A DNA stretch of 64,000 nt from contig JAZQJZ010000026.1 in NCBI GenBank assembly GCA_045541915.1, positions 1 to 64,000 of the forward strand. The letters are read 5' to 3'. Source of the stretch: RGIG5579 sp045541915. GTDB lineage: Bacteria > Bacillota > Clostridia > Oscillospirales > SIG627. Below the pieces are notes generated by a model. It did no database searches. It was not told the DNA's origin and saw nothing but the letters and a program-made list of their open reading frames with translations. Position 1 is the first letter of the stretch. Each line of letters starts with the position of its first letter. Shown one piece after another: positions 33,684 through 42,456 of this stretch. A program made the translations under genes and the position numbers.

Positions 33684-34282
33684 TGGATTACACGCTGGAA
33701 AAAAGCCTAATTCCGGAAGGAATCCAGATGGTTTGCGGTCTGGACGAAGCCGGACGCGGCCCTCTTGCCGGGCCGGTATTTGCCGGAGCGGTGATCCTTC
33801 CCGAAGGATACATTCCGGAGGGACTGAACGATTCCAAAAAGCTATCCGAAAAAAAACGCGATCTGCTGTTCGATGAAATTACAAAAAATGCCATTGCCTG
33901 GAGCTTTGGCACAGCTTCTCCGGAAGAGATCGACCAAATCAACATTTTAAATGCCAGTATGCTTGCCATGCGTCGGGCAGTGGAAAAGCTTACCATTCCA
34001 CCGGAATTTCTTCTGGTGGACGGAAACATTGCTCGAGGTTTTTCCCAAAAAGCAATTCCTGTGATCAAGGGAGATGCCAAAAGTCCCAGTATTGCCGCCG
34101 CTTCTATCATCGCCAAGGTCCTGCGGGATCGGGAATGCTTGGAAATGGATCGGCTTTATCCGGAATATGGCTTTGCCAAGCACAAGGGATACCCCACAAA
34201 GGATCATTTTACTGCGGTAGAAAAATACGGTCTCTCCCCCATTCACCGAAAAAGTTTTCTGAAGAAAAGAGGCCTGGCGTGA
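33683..34282 (+). CDS. rnhB: ribonuclease HII
   Basis: A 199-residue RNase HII that cuts RNA in RNA-DNA hybrids and at single ribonucleotides in DNA. Motifs are GLDEAGRGPLAGPV (catalytic Asp-Glu), LNDSKKLSEKKR, LVDGN and AASIIAKVLRDR, with the GYPT/HR end. The ATG uses the last A of the rbgA stop. The next gene starts on its own stop codon. Confidence 0.96.
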   Translation: MDYTLEKSLIPEGIQMVCGLDEAGRGPLAGPVFAGAVILPEGYIPEGLNDSKKLSEKKRDLLFDEITKNAIAWSFGTASPEEIDQINILNASMLAMRRAVEKLTIPPEFLLVDGNIARGFSQKAIPVIKGDAKSPSIAAASIIAKVLRDRECLEMDRLYPEYGFAKHKGYPTKDHFTAVEKYGLSPIHRKSFLKKRGLA

Positions 34283-34659
34283 CAAACAAGGAATTGGGCG
34301 CAAAGGGAGAATATCTGGCTCGGTTGTTTTTAGAGCAAAAGGGTTTCATTTTCATTCGAGCCAATTACACCACCCCGGTGGGAGAAATTGATCTGATCCT
34401 ACAGGAAAACGATGAAATCGTATTTGTGGAAGTAAAAACCAGAACCATCCACTCTGCCCTTTCCTACGGACGGGGTGCCGAAAAAATCGACTTTGCCAAG
34501 AGACAGCGGATTCAGCGCGCCGCCCGGATCTTTCTGCGGGAGGAGCCTCGCTTGACAGACGGACTTTTACCTCGCTTTGATGCGATAGAGCTTTACCTTT
34601 CCCAATCGGATTCCAATAAGGTTCACGTGTTACATACGCCCTGCGCTTTCGGATTATGA
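34279..34659 (+). CDS. yraN: YraN/UPF0102 family protein
   Basis: A 126-residue restriction-endonuclease-like fold protein of unknown function. ELGAKGEYLARLFLEQKGF, TPVGEIDLIL and IVFVEVKTR carry the Glu-Asp-ExK pattern of nuclease folds. I place the start at the GTG at 34279, overlapping the rnhB stop (GTGA), which gives the conserved N-terminus. The pairing with rnhB is widespread. Confidence 0.92.
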   Translation: MTNKELGAKGEYLARLFLEQKGFIFIRANYTTPVGEIDLILQENDEIVFVEVKTRTIHSALSYGRGAEKIDFAKRQRIQRAARIFLREEPRLTDGLLPRFDAIELYLSQSDSNKVHVLHTPCAFGL

Positions 34660-34687
34660 AAAAAAGCACCCTAACGGGTGCCTTTTC
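34659..34687. terminator. bidirectional terminator between yraN and the DUF1540 gene
   Basis: AAGCACC pairs with GGGTGCC/TT around CTAAC. Converging genes end on both sides. Confidence 0.85.
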
Positions 34688-34876
34688 TCATCGGTTTTTC
34701 GGACGGAACGTTCCGCAAATGGTGTCAATTCCGGAGGTTGCATAGCTTGGGCCTACGCTGATCTGACGTGCTGTGCAATATGCACTCTGATCATTGTAAA
34801 CACAGTTTTTTACATTGCAACGAATTCCTTTGATGTGCTCCGGTACCGAAGAGGGATCCAACGTGATGCCTTCCAT
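34688..34876 (-). CDS. DUF1540 domain protein
   Basis: A 62-residue protein with one DUF1540 module: CNVKNCVYND, YCTARQISVG and TICGTFRP, with four Cys that probably bind a metal. The family is common in spore-forming Firmicutes and its function is unknown. AAAGGAAAA lies upstream of the ATG. Single gene. Confidence 0.9.
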   Translation of the reverse strand: MEGITLDPSSVPEHIKGIRCNVKNCVYNDQSAYCTARQISVGPSYATSGIDTICGTFRPKNR

Positions 34877-34951
34877 ATTCTCTTTTTCCTTTCTTTTTTG
34901 TTTTTGATAGTTTTCCTTTTTTTGATGATTTTATACGAAAGGACCTAATGT

Positions 34952-35668
34952 ATGGCTTTATTGACCCTTGCAGATCTGCATCTTTCTCTTTCCGGAGAAA
35001 AACCCATGGATGTATTTGGCGGCAGTTGGGTAAATTTTGAAAACCGACTGAAGGAATACTGGGAATATATGGTTCGGGATGAGGATACTGTGGTCATTCC
35101 CGGAGATATTTCCTGGGCCATGACGCCGGATGAGGCCATCCCCGATCTTCAATTTATTCACCGGCTTCCGGGAGAAAAAATTCTGATGAAGGGGAACCAC
35201 GATTATTGGTGGCCCTCCATTGCAAAGTTTAATACACTTTTGGAGGAAAATCACCTCACCTCCATCCGTTTTTTGCAAAACGATGCCATTTTCACTCAAG
35301 GAAAGATCATCTGCGGCTCCAGAGGGTGGATGTGCGAGGATAAAATGACCGAGCAGGATCAAAAGGTCCTTGCCCGGGAAGCACTCCGGTTTCGGATGTC
35401 CTTAGAAAAAGGCGCTCAAATTCAAAGAGATTTGAAGGAAGAAGGAGTGGAAGCCGAAATCATTTGTTTTTCTCATTTTCCCATGATCACCGCTTCCCAA
35501 AGAGAGAATCCCATTTTAGATGTCCTAGAAGAATTCGGTGTTCGCCGGGTTTATTACGGTCACCTTCACAACTGGGGCACAAAGCCCTTATATGATGAAT
35601 GGAAGGACATACGTTTGACTCTGGTCTCCTCTGACTATCGGAATTTTACTCCCGTTCGCATTGATTAA
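34952..35668 (+). CDS. calcineurin-like metallophosphoesterase
   Basis: A 238-residue cytosolic phosphoesterase. Metal-binding motifs are DLHLS, GDISW, GNHDYWW, SHFP and YYGHLHNW. The two-metal site appears complete. The family cleaves phosphomonoesters or phosphodiesters; the substrate is unknown. AAAGGACC precedes the ATG. It is a single gene ahead of the spoIIIA operon. Confidence 0.93.
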   Translation: MALLTLADLHLSLSGEKPMDVFGGSWVNFENRLKEYWEYMVRDEDTVVIPGDISWAMTPDEAIPDLQFIHRLPGEKILMKGNHDYWWPSIAKFNTLLEENHLTSIRFLQNDAIFTQGKIICGSRGWMCEDKMTEQDQKVLAREALRFRMSLEKGAQIQRDLKEEGVEAEIICFSHFPMITASQRENPILDVLEEFGVRRVYYGHLHNWGTKPLYDEWKDIRLTLVSSDYRNFTPVRID

Positions 35669-35700
35669 AAAGAAGCTCCCAAAAGGGCTTCTTTTTTTGT
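35669..35700 (+). terminator. terminator before the spoIIIA operon
   Basis: AAAAGAAGC pairs with GCTTCTTTT, then T run. Confidence 0.88.
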
Positions 35701-35752
35701 TCTATTTTTTTCTTTTTTCTCATATGGTATAGCAAATGTGAGGTTGAATAGA

Positions 35753-36658
35753 ATGGAACTGAAAAAACACCTGGATATGTTTCCGGAGCGGATTCGCCGC
35801 ATTCTTCATTTGTTTCAGGAATGGGAGGGAGTCAGCGAAATCCGTATGCGAAGAGATCTGCCTTTGTCGCTGACGCATTTTAAAGGAAATCTTTTTTTGG
35901 ATGAAAACGGAAAGGAAACGGACCTTTCCGGTGCGGTGCGAGCTGACAAACTGGAAATTCGAGATTTCGTGGGCGCTTTTTGCAGAGGAAATGTTTATCG
36001 CTATTTTGAAACCATAAAAGACGGATTTTTGGTGGACGAAAACGGATTTCGATTGGGACTTTGCCCTGAAAAGGATGCGGCATTGTCCTATTTGCCGGAG
36101 CAGTTTGAGGGGATCAATCTCAGAATCCCCCGGCTGGTTGACGGTGCGGCAAAAGACCTTCTTTCCGCCTTTGATGTATCTCCTCTTGCTTCCACACTAA
36201 TCGTATCTCCCCCCGGTGAGGGTAAAACCACACTTTTGCGCGACCTTGCCATTCATCTTTCTCAAGGGAAAAAGGATCGCCCTCCCCTACGGGTTTCGGT
36301 AATCGATCAGCGCAAAGAAATCCTTCCTCCCGTTTTTCTCCCCAAGGCCGGACTTTGCGATGTGCTTTCCGGATATCCAAAGGGAGAGGGGATGGAAATT
36401 GCCATTCGTCTGTTTTCTCCTCAGGTGGTTTTATGCGATGAGATTGGGGACAAGGAAGATGCTGATGCCATTGTTTCCGCTTGCAACGCCGGCTGTATTC
36501 TGTTTGCTTCTGCCCATGCCACAAGCCTTGAAGACGCCAGAGCCCGACCGTTTCTTTTTTCTCTTTTGGAGAGCGGTGTTTTTTCTTATGTGGCAGAGCT
36601 AAAGCGGATTCCGGGGGCTGTTTTTCGAAGCCGGATCCGATTGAGGAGGGCGGTATGA
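35753..36658 (+). CDS. spoIIIAA: stage III sporulation protein AA (ATPase)
   Basis: A 301-residue secretion-type ATPase that is proposed to power the mother cell-forespore feeding-tube apparatus. Walker A is SPPGEGKTTLLRDL; RVSVIDQRKEI and VVLCDEIGDKEDADAI supply the Asp box and Walker B. I prefer the ATG at 35753 (AGG 9 bases upstream) over a GTG five codons earlier. It is first in an eight-gene operon with overlapping or tightly spaced genes through spoIIIAH; sigma-E control is expected. Confidence 0.95.
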   Translation: MELKKHLDMFPERIRRILHLFQEWEGVSEIRMRRDLPLSLTHFKGNLFLDENGKETDLSGAVRADKLEIRDFVGAFCRGNVYRYFETIKDGFLVDENGFRLGLCPEKDAALSYLPEQFEGINLRIPRLVDGAAKDLLSAFDVSPLASTLIVSPPGEGKTTLLRDLAIHLSQGKKDRPPLRVSVIDQRKEILPPVFLPKAGLCDVLSGYPKGEGMEIAIRLFSPQVVLCDEIGDKEDADAIVSACNAGCILFASAHATSLEDARARPFLFSLLESGVFSYVAELKRIPGAVFRSRIRLRRAV

Positions 36659-37155
36659 AATACATCGGCCTGCTTTTCATTTCCATCATCCCGATTTTAC
36701 TTGGTGCACAAAAGAAATACGCGCTTTTAATGGAAGAAAAAGAGAAAGAGGCCCTGATCCGTTTCTTTGAAGCCGTCCGATTTGAGATTGACTCTTTTTT
36801 ACGGCCACAAAAGGAAATCTTTCATCGCTACGAAAATGCTATACTGGAAAAACGCGGGTTTCTTCCTCTTTTGCGACAGGAAGTAGATCAAAATCCATGC
36901 GGTGCTCTTTTCCGCGCCACAAAGCAGCTTTTGGAAAAAGAAATCTTTTCGCAAAAAGAACAAGAGGCTTTGCTTGCCTTTTCCGAAAACTTCGGGATGC
37001 AATCCAAAAACGCTCAAATTTCCGACTGCGACCGATTGCTTTTGGTGCTGCGTTCGGAAGAAGAAAAAATCAAAGAAAAAAGAAAAACAGATGCCTCCAT
37101 TGCCTGGACCAGCGGTCTTTGCTTGGGGATCGGTCTGTTTATTCTAATGATGTAA
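36655..37155 (+). CDS. spoIIIAB: stage III sporulation protein AB
   Basis: A 166-residue protein with an N-terminal membrane helix, a helical cytoplasmic/intermembrane body (FEAVRFEIDSFLRPQKEI) and a C-terminal hydrophobic segment. The fold resembles GspF-type secretion platform proteins. The ATG overlaps the spoIIIAA stop by 4 bases. Confidence 0.92.
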   Translation: MKYIGLLFISIIPILLGAQKKYALLMEEKEKEALIRFFEAVRFEIDSFLRPQKEIFHRYENAILEKRGFLPLLRQEVDQNPCGALFRATKQLLEKEIFSQKEQEALLAFSENFGMQSKNAQISDCDRLLLVLRSEEEKIKEKRKTDASIAWTSGLCLGIGLFILMM

Positions 37156-37166
37156 AGGAGAAAGAG

Positions 37167-37361
37167 ATGGACGTATCGTTGCTACTGAAAATTGCCGGGG
37201 TTGGGATTCTGGCCGGTTCTCTTTGCCAAGTATTGAAGAATACCGGAAAGGACGAACAGGCCGGATTTGTTTCCTTGGGTGGAATTGTAATCGTTTTGAT
37301 TCTTTTAGTGGGTGAAATTTCTTCCTTGATCTCCACTGTAAGAAGCACCTTTGGAATATGA
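37167..37361 (+). CDS. spoIIIAC: stage III sporulation protein AC
   Basis: A 64-residue membrane protein with two hydrophobic helices, LLLKIAGVGILAGSL and a second from VSLGGIVIVLILL, joined by the conserved KNTGKDEQAGF loop. It is of usual family size. The ATG at 37167 follows AAAGGAGAAA. The stop overlaps spoIIIAD. Confidence 0.93.
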   Translation: MDVSLLLKIAGVGILAGSLCQVLKNTGKDEQAGFVSLGGIVIVLILLVGEISSLISTVRSTFGI

Positions 37362-37744
37362 CAAGCGCCCTTTCTTTTTGTTTTTTCGGCATATTATCGG
37401 TGATCGTTTTATCGCTCAACGAAACCCTTTCACCGAAATTCAAGGGATTAATCCTTGCCGGCAGTGGAACGGTCTTTTTCGTTTTGTTTTTTCGCTTGAT
37501 CAAGCCAGTTCTGGAAACGGTAAACGCACTGTCTCAAAAAACCGGCGTTCCCGATTTGTTTCAGCTTGTCTGGAAGGCACTGGGCATTTCCTTTTTGGTT
37601 TCCCTTTGCGCCTCCTTTTGCCGGGATTTAGGGGAAGAAGCAGTTGCCGGAAAACTGGAAATGTGCGGAAAAGGAGCGATTCTTGCCCTTTCAATGCCTG
37701 TTTTAAAATCCATTCTGGAATTGATCGGAGATTTTTTGACGTGA
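37358..37744 (+). CDS. spoIIIAD: stage III sporulation protein AD
   Basis: A 128-residue membrane protein with about four hydrophobic helices and the conserved segment FCRDLGEEAVAGKLEMCGK. ATGA overlap with spoIIIAC and GTGA overlap with spoIIIAE show translational coupling. Confidence 0.92.
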   Translation: MTSALSFCFFGILSVIVLSLNETLSPKFKGLILAGSGTVFFVLFFRLIKPVLETVNALSQKTGVPDLFQLVWKALGISFLVSLCASFCRDLGEEAVAGKLEMCGKGAILALSMPVLKSILELIGDFLT

Positions 37745-38853
37745 AACACAAAAGGATTTTAACCCTCATTTTGATCCCCTGCCTCTTTCTTTTTCTCTCT
37801 CCCAGGGTCAGCGCTGTAACGCCCGACGATTTTCGGGAATTTTCCGGTTCCGATCAGATCTATGATCTGCTCCCGGAGGGTTTGGATCGGGAAGAGATGA
37901 AGGACTTTGTCAGTGAACAGGACAGTTCCCAATCCGTGGCTAAAATTCTGGACACGATACTGGAGCTTGTTTCCATTGGCATTCGGGATAGCTTAACACT
38001 TTTTTCCGGGCTTTGCCTTTTACTGCTTCTTAGCGCTTTATTTGAAGCGGTGAAGCAAAACTTTTCCAGCGGTGTGGAGAGCGCCTTTGATTTTTTCTTT
38101 CTTCTTGCTGTATCCCTTTTTTGCTTTTCCTTCTTAGAGAAAACGGTTTTGGTGGCATCTGACGCTGTTCAAAACGCCTCGTCCTTTATGCTCTCGTGTC
38201 TTCCTATCACATCCCTTCTCCTTGCTATGGGAGGATCGGTGGGGGCCGGAGCGGTTCAAAGCGCTGCCACCGGCTTTGTGGTCTCCGGGGTTTCCACGAT
38301 TGCCAGCACCTTTCTTTTGCCGACGGTGCGTATTCTTTTTTGTTTTTCCTTTCTGGAAGGAATGGGAGAGAACTCCTTAGGACGAATCCTTTCCTTCTTC
38401 AAAAAAAGCGTCAAGGTGGTATGCATTTTCTTTTTTCTCCTGGTAACCGGTACTCTTTCCATTCAAAACTCACTGGCATCTGCCACCGATTCTTTGGCAA
38501 TGCGTTCCGTCCGATTTGCCGCCGCCAACTTCATTCCGGTGGTTGGATCCTTAGTGGGTGAAAACACAAAAGTGCTTTCAGCCTCTCTTTCGGTAGTTAA
38601 GACCGAATGTGGGATTCTTTGTCTTGCCGCACTCCTTTTCATTTTGCTCCGTCCCATTTTGACCATTGTAATCCAAAAGACCTTTTTCTCCATGGCGGCA
38701 GCAATGGGAGAAATACTGGGAGAAAACCGCTGCAAAAAGTTTTTAACTTCCATTTCCCAAGTGATGGATCTGATTCTGGCACTGCTTTTTGCGCAAGGAT
38801 GCTATCTGATCTTTGCCATCACGCTGTTTATCAATACAAAAGGAAATTTATAA
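37741..38853 (+). CDS. spoIIIAE: stage III sporulation protein AE
   Basis: A 370-residue multi-pass membrane protein with a cleavable signal peptide (cut after VSA at about residue 23). Hydrophobic helices fill residues 80-370, including SCLPITSLLLAMGGSVGAGA and the conserved AANFIPVVGSLVGE. The start is the GTG at 37741 overlapping the spoIIIAD stop; the longer upstream open frame only shadows spoIIIAD. Confidence 0.94.
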   Translation: MKHKRILTLILIPCLFLFLSPRVSAVTPDDFREFSGSDQIYDLLPEGLDREEMKDFVSEQDSSQSVAKILDTILELVSIGIRDSLTLFSGLCLLLLLSALFEAVKQNFSSGVESAFDFFFLLAVSLFCFSFLEKTVLVASDAVQNASSFMLSCLPITSLLLAMGGSVGAGAVQSAATGFVVSGVSTIASTFLLPTVRILFCFSFLEGMGENSLGRILSFFKKSVKVVCIFFFLLVTGTLSIQNSLASATDSLAMRSVRFAAANFIPVVGSLVGENTKVLSASLSVVKTECGILCLAALLFILLRPILTIVIQKTFFSMAAAMGEILGENRCKKFLTSISQVMDLILALLFAQGCYLIFAITLFINTKGNL

Positions 38854-38854
38854 G

Positions 38855-39301
38855 ATGAAATTTTGGGCTTATACACTGATTCTATGCTCTGTTGTGACCA
38901 TGGCCATTCGAATCCTGATTCCCCGGGGTAAAAAATCTCCCCTTTATTCTCCATTGAAATTTTTGCTTTCCCTTGTTTTGATCGTAGCGGTGTTTTCTCC
39001 TGTTTTTTCTTTTCTAAAAAAGGATTTCACAAGCGAGATCACAATTCCCTGGGATTCATTTTTTTCACAGGTGGATACAGATTCGGATCGGATCCTTTTA
39101 GAGCGATGCGTACAGCGGATGAATGAGGCAGTAAAGCATAATTTCCCGGAAACGGAGTTTTCCCTTTCGGTGACAGCAAACGGGGATTATATTCCCACAA
39201 GCATTCGGGTGAAATGCGAGGATGAAAAGAAAGCGCAAGAAATTGCTCTGTTTCTGCAGGCCAATTATGCTCTGATTACTGGATATGAAAGGACGGTGTA
39301 A
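38855..39301 (+). CDS. spoIIIAF: stage III sporulation protein AF
   Basis: A 148-residue protein with two N-terminal membrane helices and a soluble ring-building-motif-like domain (CVQRMNEAVKHNFPE and the later VKCEDEKKAQEIALFL). The ATG at 38855 is preceded by AAAAGGAAA. Confidence 0.9.
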   Translation: MKFWAYTLILCSVVTMAIRILIPRGKKSPLYSPLKFLLSLVLIVAVFSPVFSFLKKDFTSEITIPWDSFFSQVDTDSDRILLERCVQRMNEAVKHNFPETEFSLSVTANGDYIPTSIRVKCEDEKKAQEIALFLQANYALITGYERTV

Positions 39302-39303
39302 TC

Positions 39304-39798
39304 GTGGAATTGAAAAAAATAAAAATCAGTCAAAAAAATCTTTCTGTTTTGGTCATTTGTTTTGTGATCGGCATCATTTTTCTCTTTCTTTCTGAATATA
39401 GTTCTTTTGAAAGGTCCCGTTCCGATGATTCCGTCTTTGATGAAACTGCCTACACCGCATCCTTGGAAACGCGCCTTGCTTCCATTTTAGAACAGGTAAA
39501 TGGAGTCAGCGATGTGAATGTGATGATCACCTTGGAGGGAGGCATCACCTACCGTTATGCCAACCAAACAGCCAAGAGTCTTTCCGGGGACAATTCCAGC
39601 GTAGAGACATTGCTCCAGATGCAGGAAGATTCCGGCGGAGCTTTGTCCCCCATTCTGACAGAAACCATCTTGCCGAGGGTGAAGGGGGTGAGCGTGGTTT
39701 GCAAAGGAGCGGCAGATGTGAACATTCAAAAGAAGATCATCGGTTTGGTATCCAGCGCACTCAATCTCAATGAGAATCAAATTTTTGTAACGGAGTAA
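39304..39798 (+). CDS. spoIIIAG: stage III sporulation protein AG
   Basis: A 164-residue bitopic protein. One membrane helix (about 15-31) is followed by a ring-building-motif domain: LASILEQVNGVSDVNVMITLEG, then VVCKGAADVNIQKKIIGLVSSAL. In Bacillus SpoIIIAG forms a large secretin-like ring in the intermembrane space. The start is a GTG at 39304, just after the spoIIIAF stop. Confidence 0.93.
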   Translation: MELKKIKISQKNLSVLVICFVIGIIFLFLSEYSSFERSRSDDSVFDETAYTASLETRLASILEQVNGVSDVNVMITLEGGITYRYANQTAKSLSGDNSSVETLLQMQEDSGGALSPILTETILPRVKGVSVVCKGAADVNIQKKIIGLVSSALNLNENQIFVTE

Positions 39799-39808
39799 GG
39801 AGAATCCC

Positions 39809-40468
39809 ATGAAAAAACTGAAAAAAATCCAACTGACTGAACCGGCAACCGAATTGGCATCGGAGGAAATGGCTTTGACTGAAATTCCCGAAGAGGGAGA
39901 CGAGAGTGCATTTCCCGATGTTACCAAATGGTTTGAAAAAATCAAGGAAAAGGTAAAACCCTTTCCCTGGAAGGGTATCAATGCAAAAAATGCCATCATC
40001 GCAGGATGCCTTGTGATCATTGCGGTGGCCGGGTACTTAAACATTCGCTATTCAAACACCGAGCCGACAGTGGATACTCCCCCGACAGACAGCGTTCAGG
40101 AAACGGTGGAGACAGAAAACTTTTTTGCCAGTGCCGTGATCGACAGAGAACGAGCAAGAGGAGAAGCTCTGGAGGTTTTGGTGGGAATTACCGAGGATGA
40201 AAGTGCCAGTGAAACTGCAAAAACCAATGCCTTTACGCAAATGGAACGCATTGCCAACGAAACCAGCTGGGAAATTGACATTGAAAACTTGGTGAAGGCA
40301 AAGGGGTTTGAAGAATGTGTTGCCATCATCAACGAAGATACCGCCAATATTGTGGTGCAATCCGAGGGACTGAGTGCCGGTGAAATTGCACAGATCAAGG
40401 AGATCGTTTACCTGGAATCCTCCATTCAACCCAAGGACATCAAAATTATCGAAAAAGCCCAGCAATAA
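39809..40468 (+). CDS. spoIIIAH: stage III sporulation protein AH
   Basis: A 219-residue bitopic protein with a cytoplasmic N-terminus of about 60 residues, a membrane helix (about 62-80), a short linker and a C-terminal ring-building domain (DRERARGEALEVLVGI to EIAQIKEIVYL). It pairs with SpoIIQ across the septum; the probable partner is encoded at 24619-25335. GTAAGGAG precedes the ATG. Last gene of the operon. Confidence 0.93.
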   Translation: MKKLKKIQLTEPATELASEEMALTEIPEEGDESAFPDVTKWFEKIKEKVKPFPWKGINAKNAIIAGCLVIIAVAGYLNIRYSNTEPTVDTPPTDSVQETVETENFFASAVIDRERARGEALEVLVGITEDESASETAKTNAFTQMERIANETSWEIDIENLVKAKGFEECVAIINEDTANIVVQSEGLSAGEIAQIKEIVYLESSIQPKDIKIIEKAQQ

Positions 40469-40472
40469 CCCC

Positions 40473-40508
40473 AAAAAAAGACTTGCAGAACAAACTGCAA
40501 GTCTTTTT
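40473..40508. terminator. bidirectional terminator after spoIIIAH
   Basis: AAAGACTTGCAG pairs with CTGCAAGTCTTT; A and T runs outside serve both the spoIIIA operon and the converging CAP gene. Confidence 0.92.
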
Positions 40509-41790
40509 ACTGTGCCAGAGTATAAAAAATTTGTGCACCGTAAACCGTTCCTAAATTGCTGTGAAGTCGGTATCCCATTCCCACGTGGGTAAAGGTAGGA
40601 CTGAGCAAATTATCACGGTGAGATTGAGAATTATAGTAGGCATCGCAAACGAAAAAGGAATTGTAATATCCTTGGGAAATATTCTCTCCTGCAGCCCTCC
40701 AGGTAATCCCTTTTTCCTGGAGTCTTGTGCCGTATGATCCGTCGTGACCAAAGATATTTTCCCGGATCATATATTCGGAATATTCTGTTGCCACCTGATA
40801 GGCCGCATCCGACCAAGTAAGCAAAGGAAGTCCTTTTTGCTTTCTCAAAGCATTGACAAAATAAAAGGAAAGAAGATTTTGTCCGGAATAGTTCTCATTT
40901 AATCTGGGATCACTGATGTAATCATAGCGACATTCCGAATACCGCATCCAGATGCCATAGCAGCCTCCGGTGCCAATGGCATCCTTGAAGCCAAAGACCC
41001 GACAGGAGCCAATATCTCTGAAATATGCATCGGAATTCAGGTCCCGTTCTCCGTAAAAAGTGCCAATGGAAACCGTTTCTCCGTCCAAAAGAAATTTGGC
41101 TTCAGGATCCATGGTGAACACGCCCCAAAGGCCGTTTTCGTCTGTTTGGATCACGGTGAGCAAAGAAAGGTCCGAGGCGTAAACCAAGCTATTGATATTG
41201 CCTTCCGTGATGATGTCCGTGGGAAGTCCTAAGGTTTCGCAGATGGAAGTGAGAGATTGATCAAATTCAATTTCTTTTCCCAAAACAAAAACGGGACTTT
41301 TCAATTGATGCGAGCATCGGCTACAGGTATTTTTCACAAAAGAATGGCCAAGCGCAGGAGATAGAACAGTTTGGCAAATCCGACAGACCGAAGCCTCCTG
41401 ACAGGTAGCAGCACCGGCAAGGTGACCTTTTTTTGCTATTACTTCCCTGGCATCGGCGCCACAAGCGCAGCGTAATGTGCGAAATCCTTCCTGGGTACAG
41501 GTGCTTTCCACAACCGAAATGACCCTCCAGCTATGGGAATGGGTTGAGGTAGTGCCGGGGAGAGTGGTGGTAGAGGGAACCAGATTGGAGGCGGTCTCGG
41601 AAGTGGTGGTATTCTCCGGTGAAGATAAAACAGGAGATGTGGGTGCATCCTCCGCCTTGTCCCCTGTCACCGTTTCCTCATGACTGTTATCTTTTAAATC
41701 AGAGGGAGAAAAATTCTCTTGGAATGTAGAATCCCGGACCAAAACAAGCATCAAAAGGAAGATGCAAATCACAAACGGTAAGCGTTTCAT
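40507..41790 (-). CDS. secreted CAP (SCP-like) domain protein with Cys-rich repeats
   Basis: A 427-residue exported protein. An N-terminal hydrophobic signal or anchor is followed by a Thr/Ser-rich linker. Then come Cys-rich modules (CTQEGFRTLRCACG, CQEASVCRIC, CSRCSHQ) and an intermediate CAP-associated domain. The C-terminal CAP domain has FGHDGSYGTRL, AGENISQGY and HRDNLLSPTFTHVGMGY. CAP domains occur in YkwD-type surface proteins of unknown activity. I start at the ATG at 41790, five bases after AGGAGG, not the GTG one codon earlier. Last gene of a six-gene minus-strand unit. Confidence 0.88.
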   Translation of the reverse strand: MKRLPFVICIFLLMLVLVRDSTFQENFSPSDLKDNSHEETVTGDKAEDAPTSPVLSSPENTTTSETASNLVPSTTTLPGTTSTHSHSWRVISVVESTCTQEGFRTLRCACGADAREVIAKKGHLAGAATCQEASVCRICQTVLSPALGHSFVKNTCSRCSHQLKSPVFVLGKEIEFDQSLTSICETLGLPTDIITEGNINSLVYASDLSLLTVIQTDENGLWGVFTMDPEAKFLLDGETVSIGTFYGERDLNSDAYFRDIGSCRVFGFKDAIGTGGCYGIWMRYSECRYDYISDPRLNENYSGQNLLSFYFVNALRKQKGLPLLTWSDAAYQVATEYSEYMIRENIFGHDGSYGTRLQEKGITWRAAGENISQGYYNSFFVCDAYYNSQSHRDNLLSPTFTHVGMGYRLHSNLGTVYGAQIFYTLAQ

Positions 41791-41809
41791 CACATCCTCC
41801 TTTCAATTC

Positions 41810-42448
41810 TTATTTTAATTCCAATGCAAATTGTTCAATGTCTCCGCGGATCCGGGAAAGAGTGGCAGAATTTCCGTGGCCGGGACAAAGCTTATAATCC
41901 CCGGAAAGAGATGCAATCCGGGAAAGAGAGTGGGATAGTGCATCCTTATCCCCTCCCCAAAGATCGTATCTGCCATAGCCATAGGCAAAGACCGTATCGC
42001 CGCAAAAAACATTCTCTTGGGATACAAAGCAAACGGAACCGGGAGTATGGCCGGGTGTATGAAGCACTCGAAAAGAAAGGGATCCGCTTTGGATCACATC
42101 TCCATCCTTCAACAAAATATCCCCTTCTGTCCGTGGATAAAAGGAAGTATCGCCCCGGTAATAAAAGGAAGAGGAGTTGTGGCCGGGATTGGAGAGCATA
42201 GTGGCATCATCCTTGTGAATACAAACCAGAGCACCGCTTTTTTCCGCTAAAAATTTCACACCCTGAGAATGGTCAAAATGTCCGTGGGTCAGGAGAATAT
42301 GACTGGGGCAAAGTCCCTTTTGACAGAGCTTTTCCCAAATTCCTTTTCCATCCATACCGGGATCGATCACCACACAGGCGCCCTGCTCATCAAAGCAAAA
42401 ATAAGTATTGGTGCGAAGAGCACCCAAGCAAAATCGAAGTATTTTCAT
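41810..42448 (-). CDS. MBL-fold hydrolase, glyoxalase II-like
   Basis: A 212-residue metallo-beta-lactamase-fold hydrolase. The metal-site motifs are THGHFDHSQG, HTPGHTPGSV, FCGDTVF and CPGHG. It resembles clostridial YqgX-type hydroxyacylglutathione hydrolase homologues; the substrate is uncertain because glutathione is rare in this group. I use the ATG at 42448; an in-frame TTG four codons upstream is possible. Neither has a clear Shine-Dalgarno, suggesting coupling to the end of dgt. Confidence 0.88.
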   Translation of the reverse strand: MKILRFCLGALRTNTYFCFDEQGACVVIDPGMDGKGIWEKLCQKGLCPSHILLTHGHFDHSQGVKFLAEKSGALVCIHKDDATMLSNPGHNSSSFYYRGDTSFYPRTEGDILLKDGDVIQSGSLSFRVLHTPGHTPGSVCFVSQENVFCGDTVFAYGYGRYDLWGGDKDALSHSLSRIASLSGDYKLCPGHGNSATLSRIRGDIEQFALELK

Positions 42449-42456
42449 AAGTATGA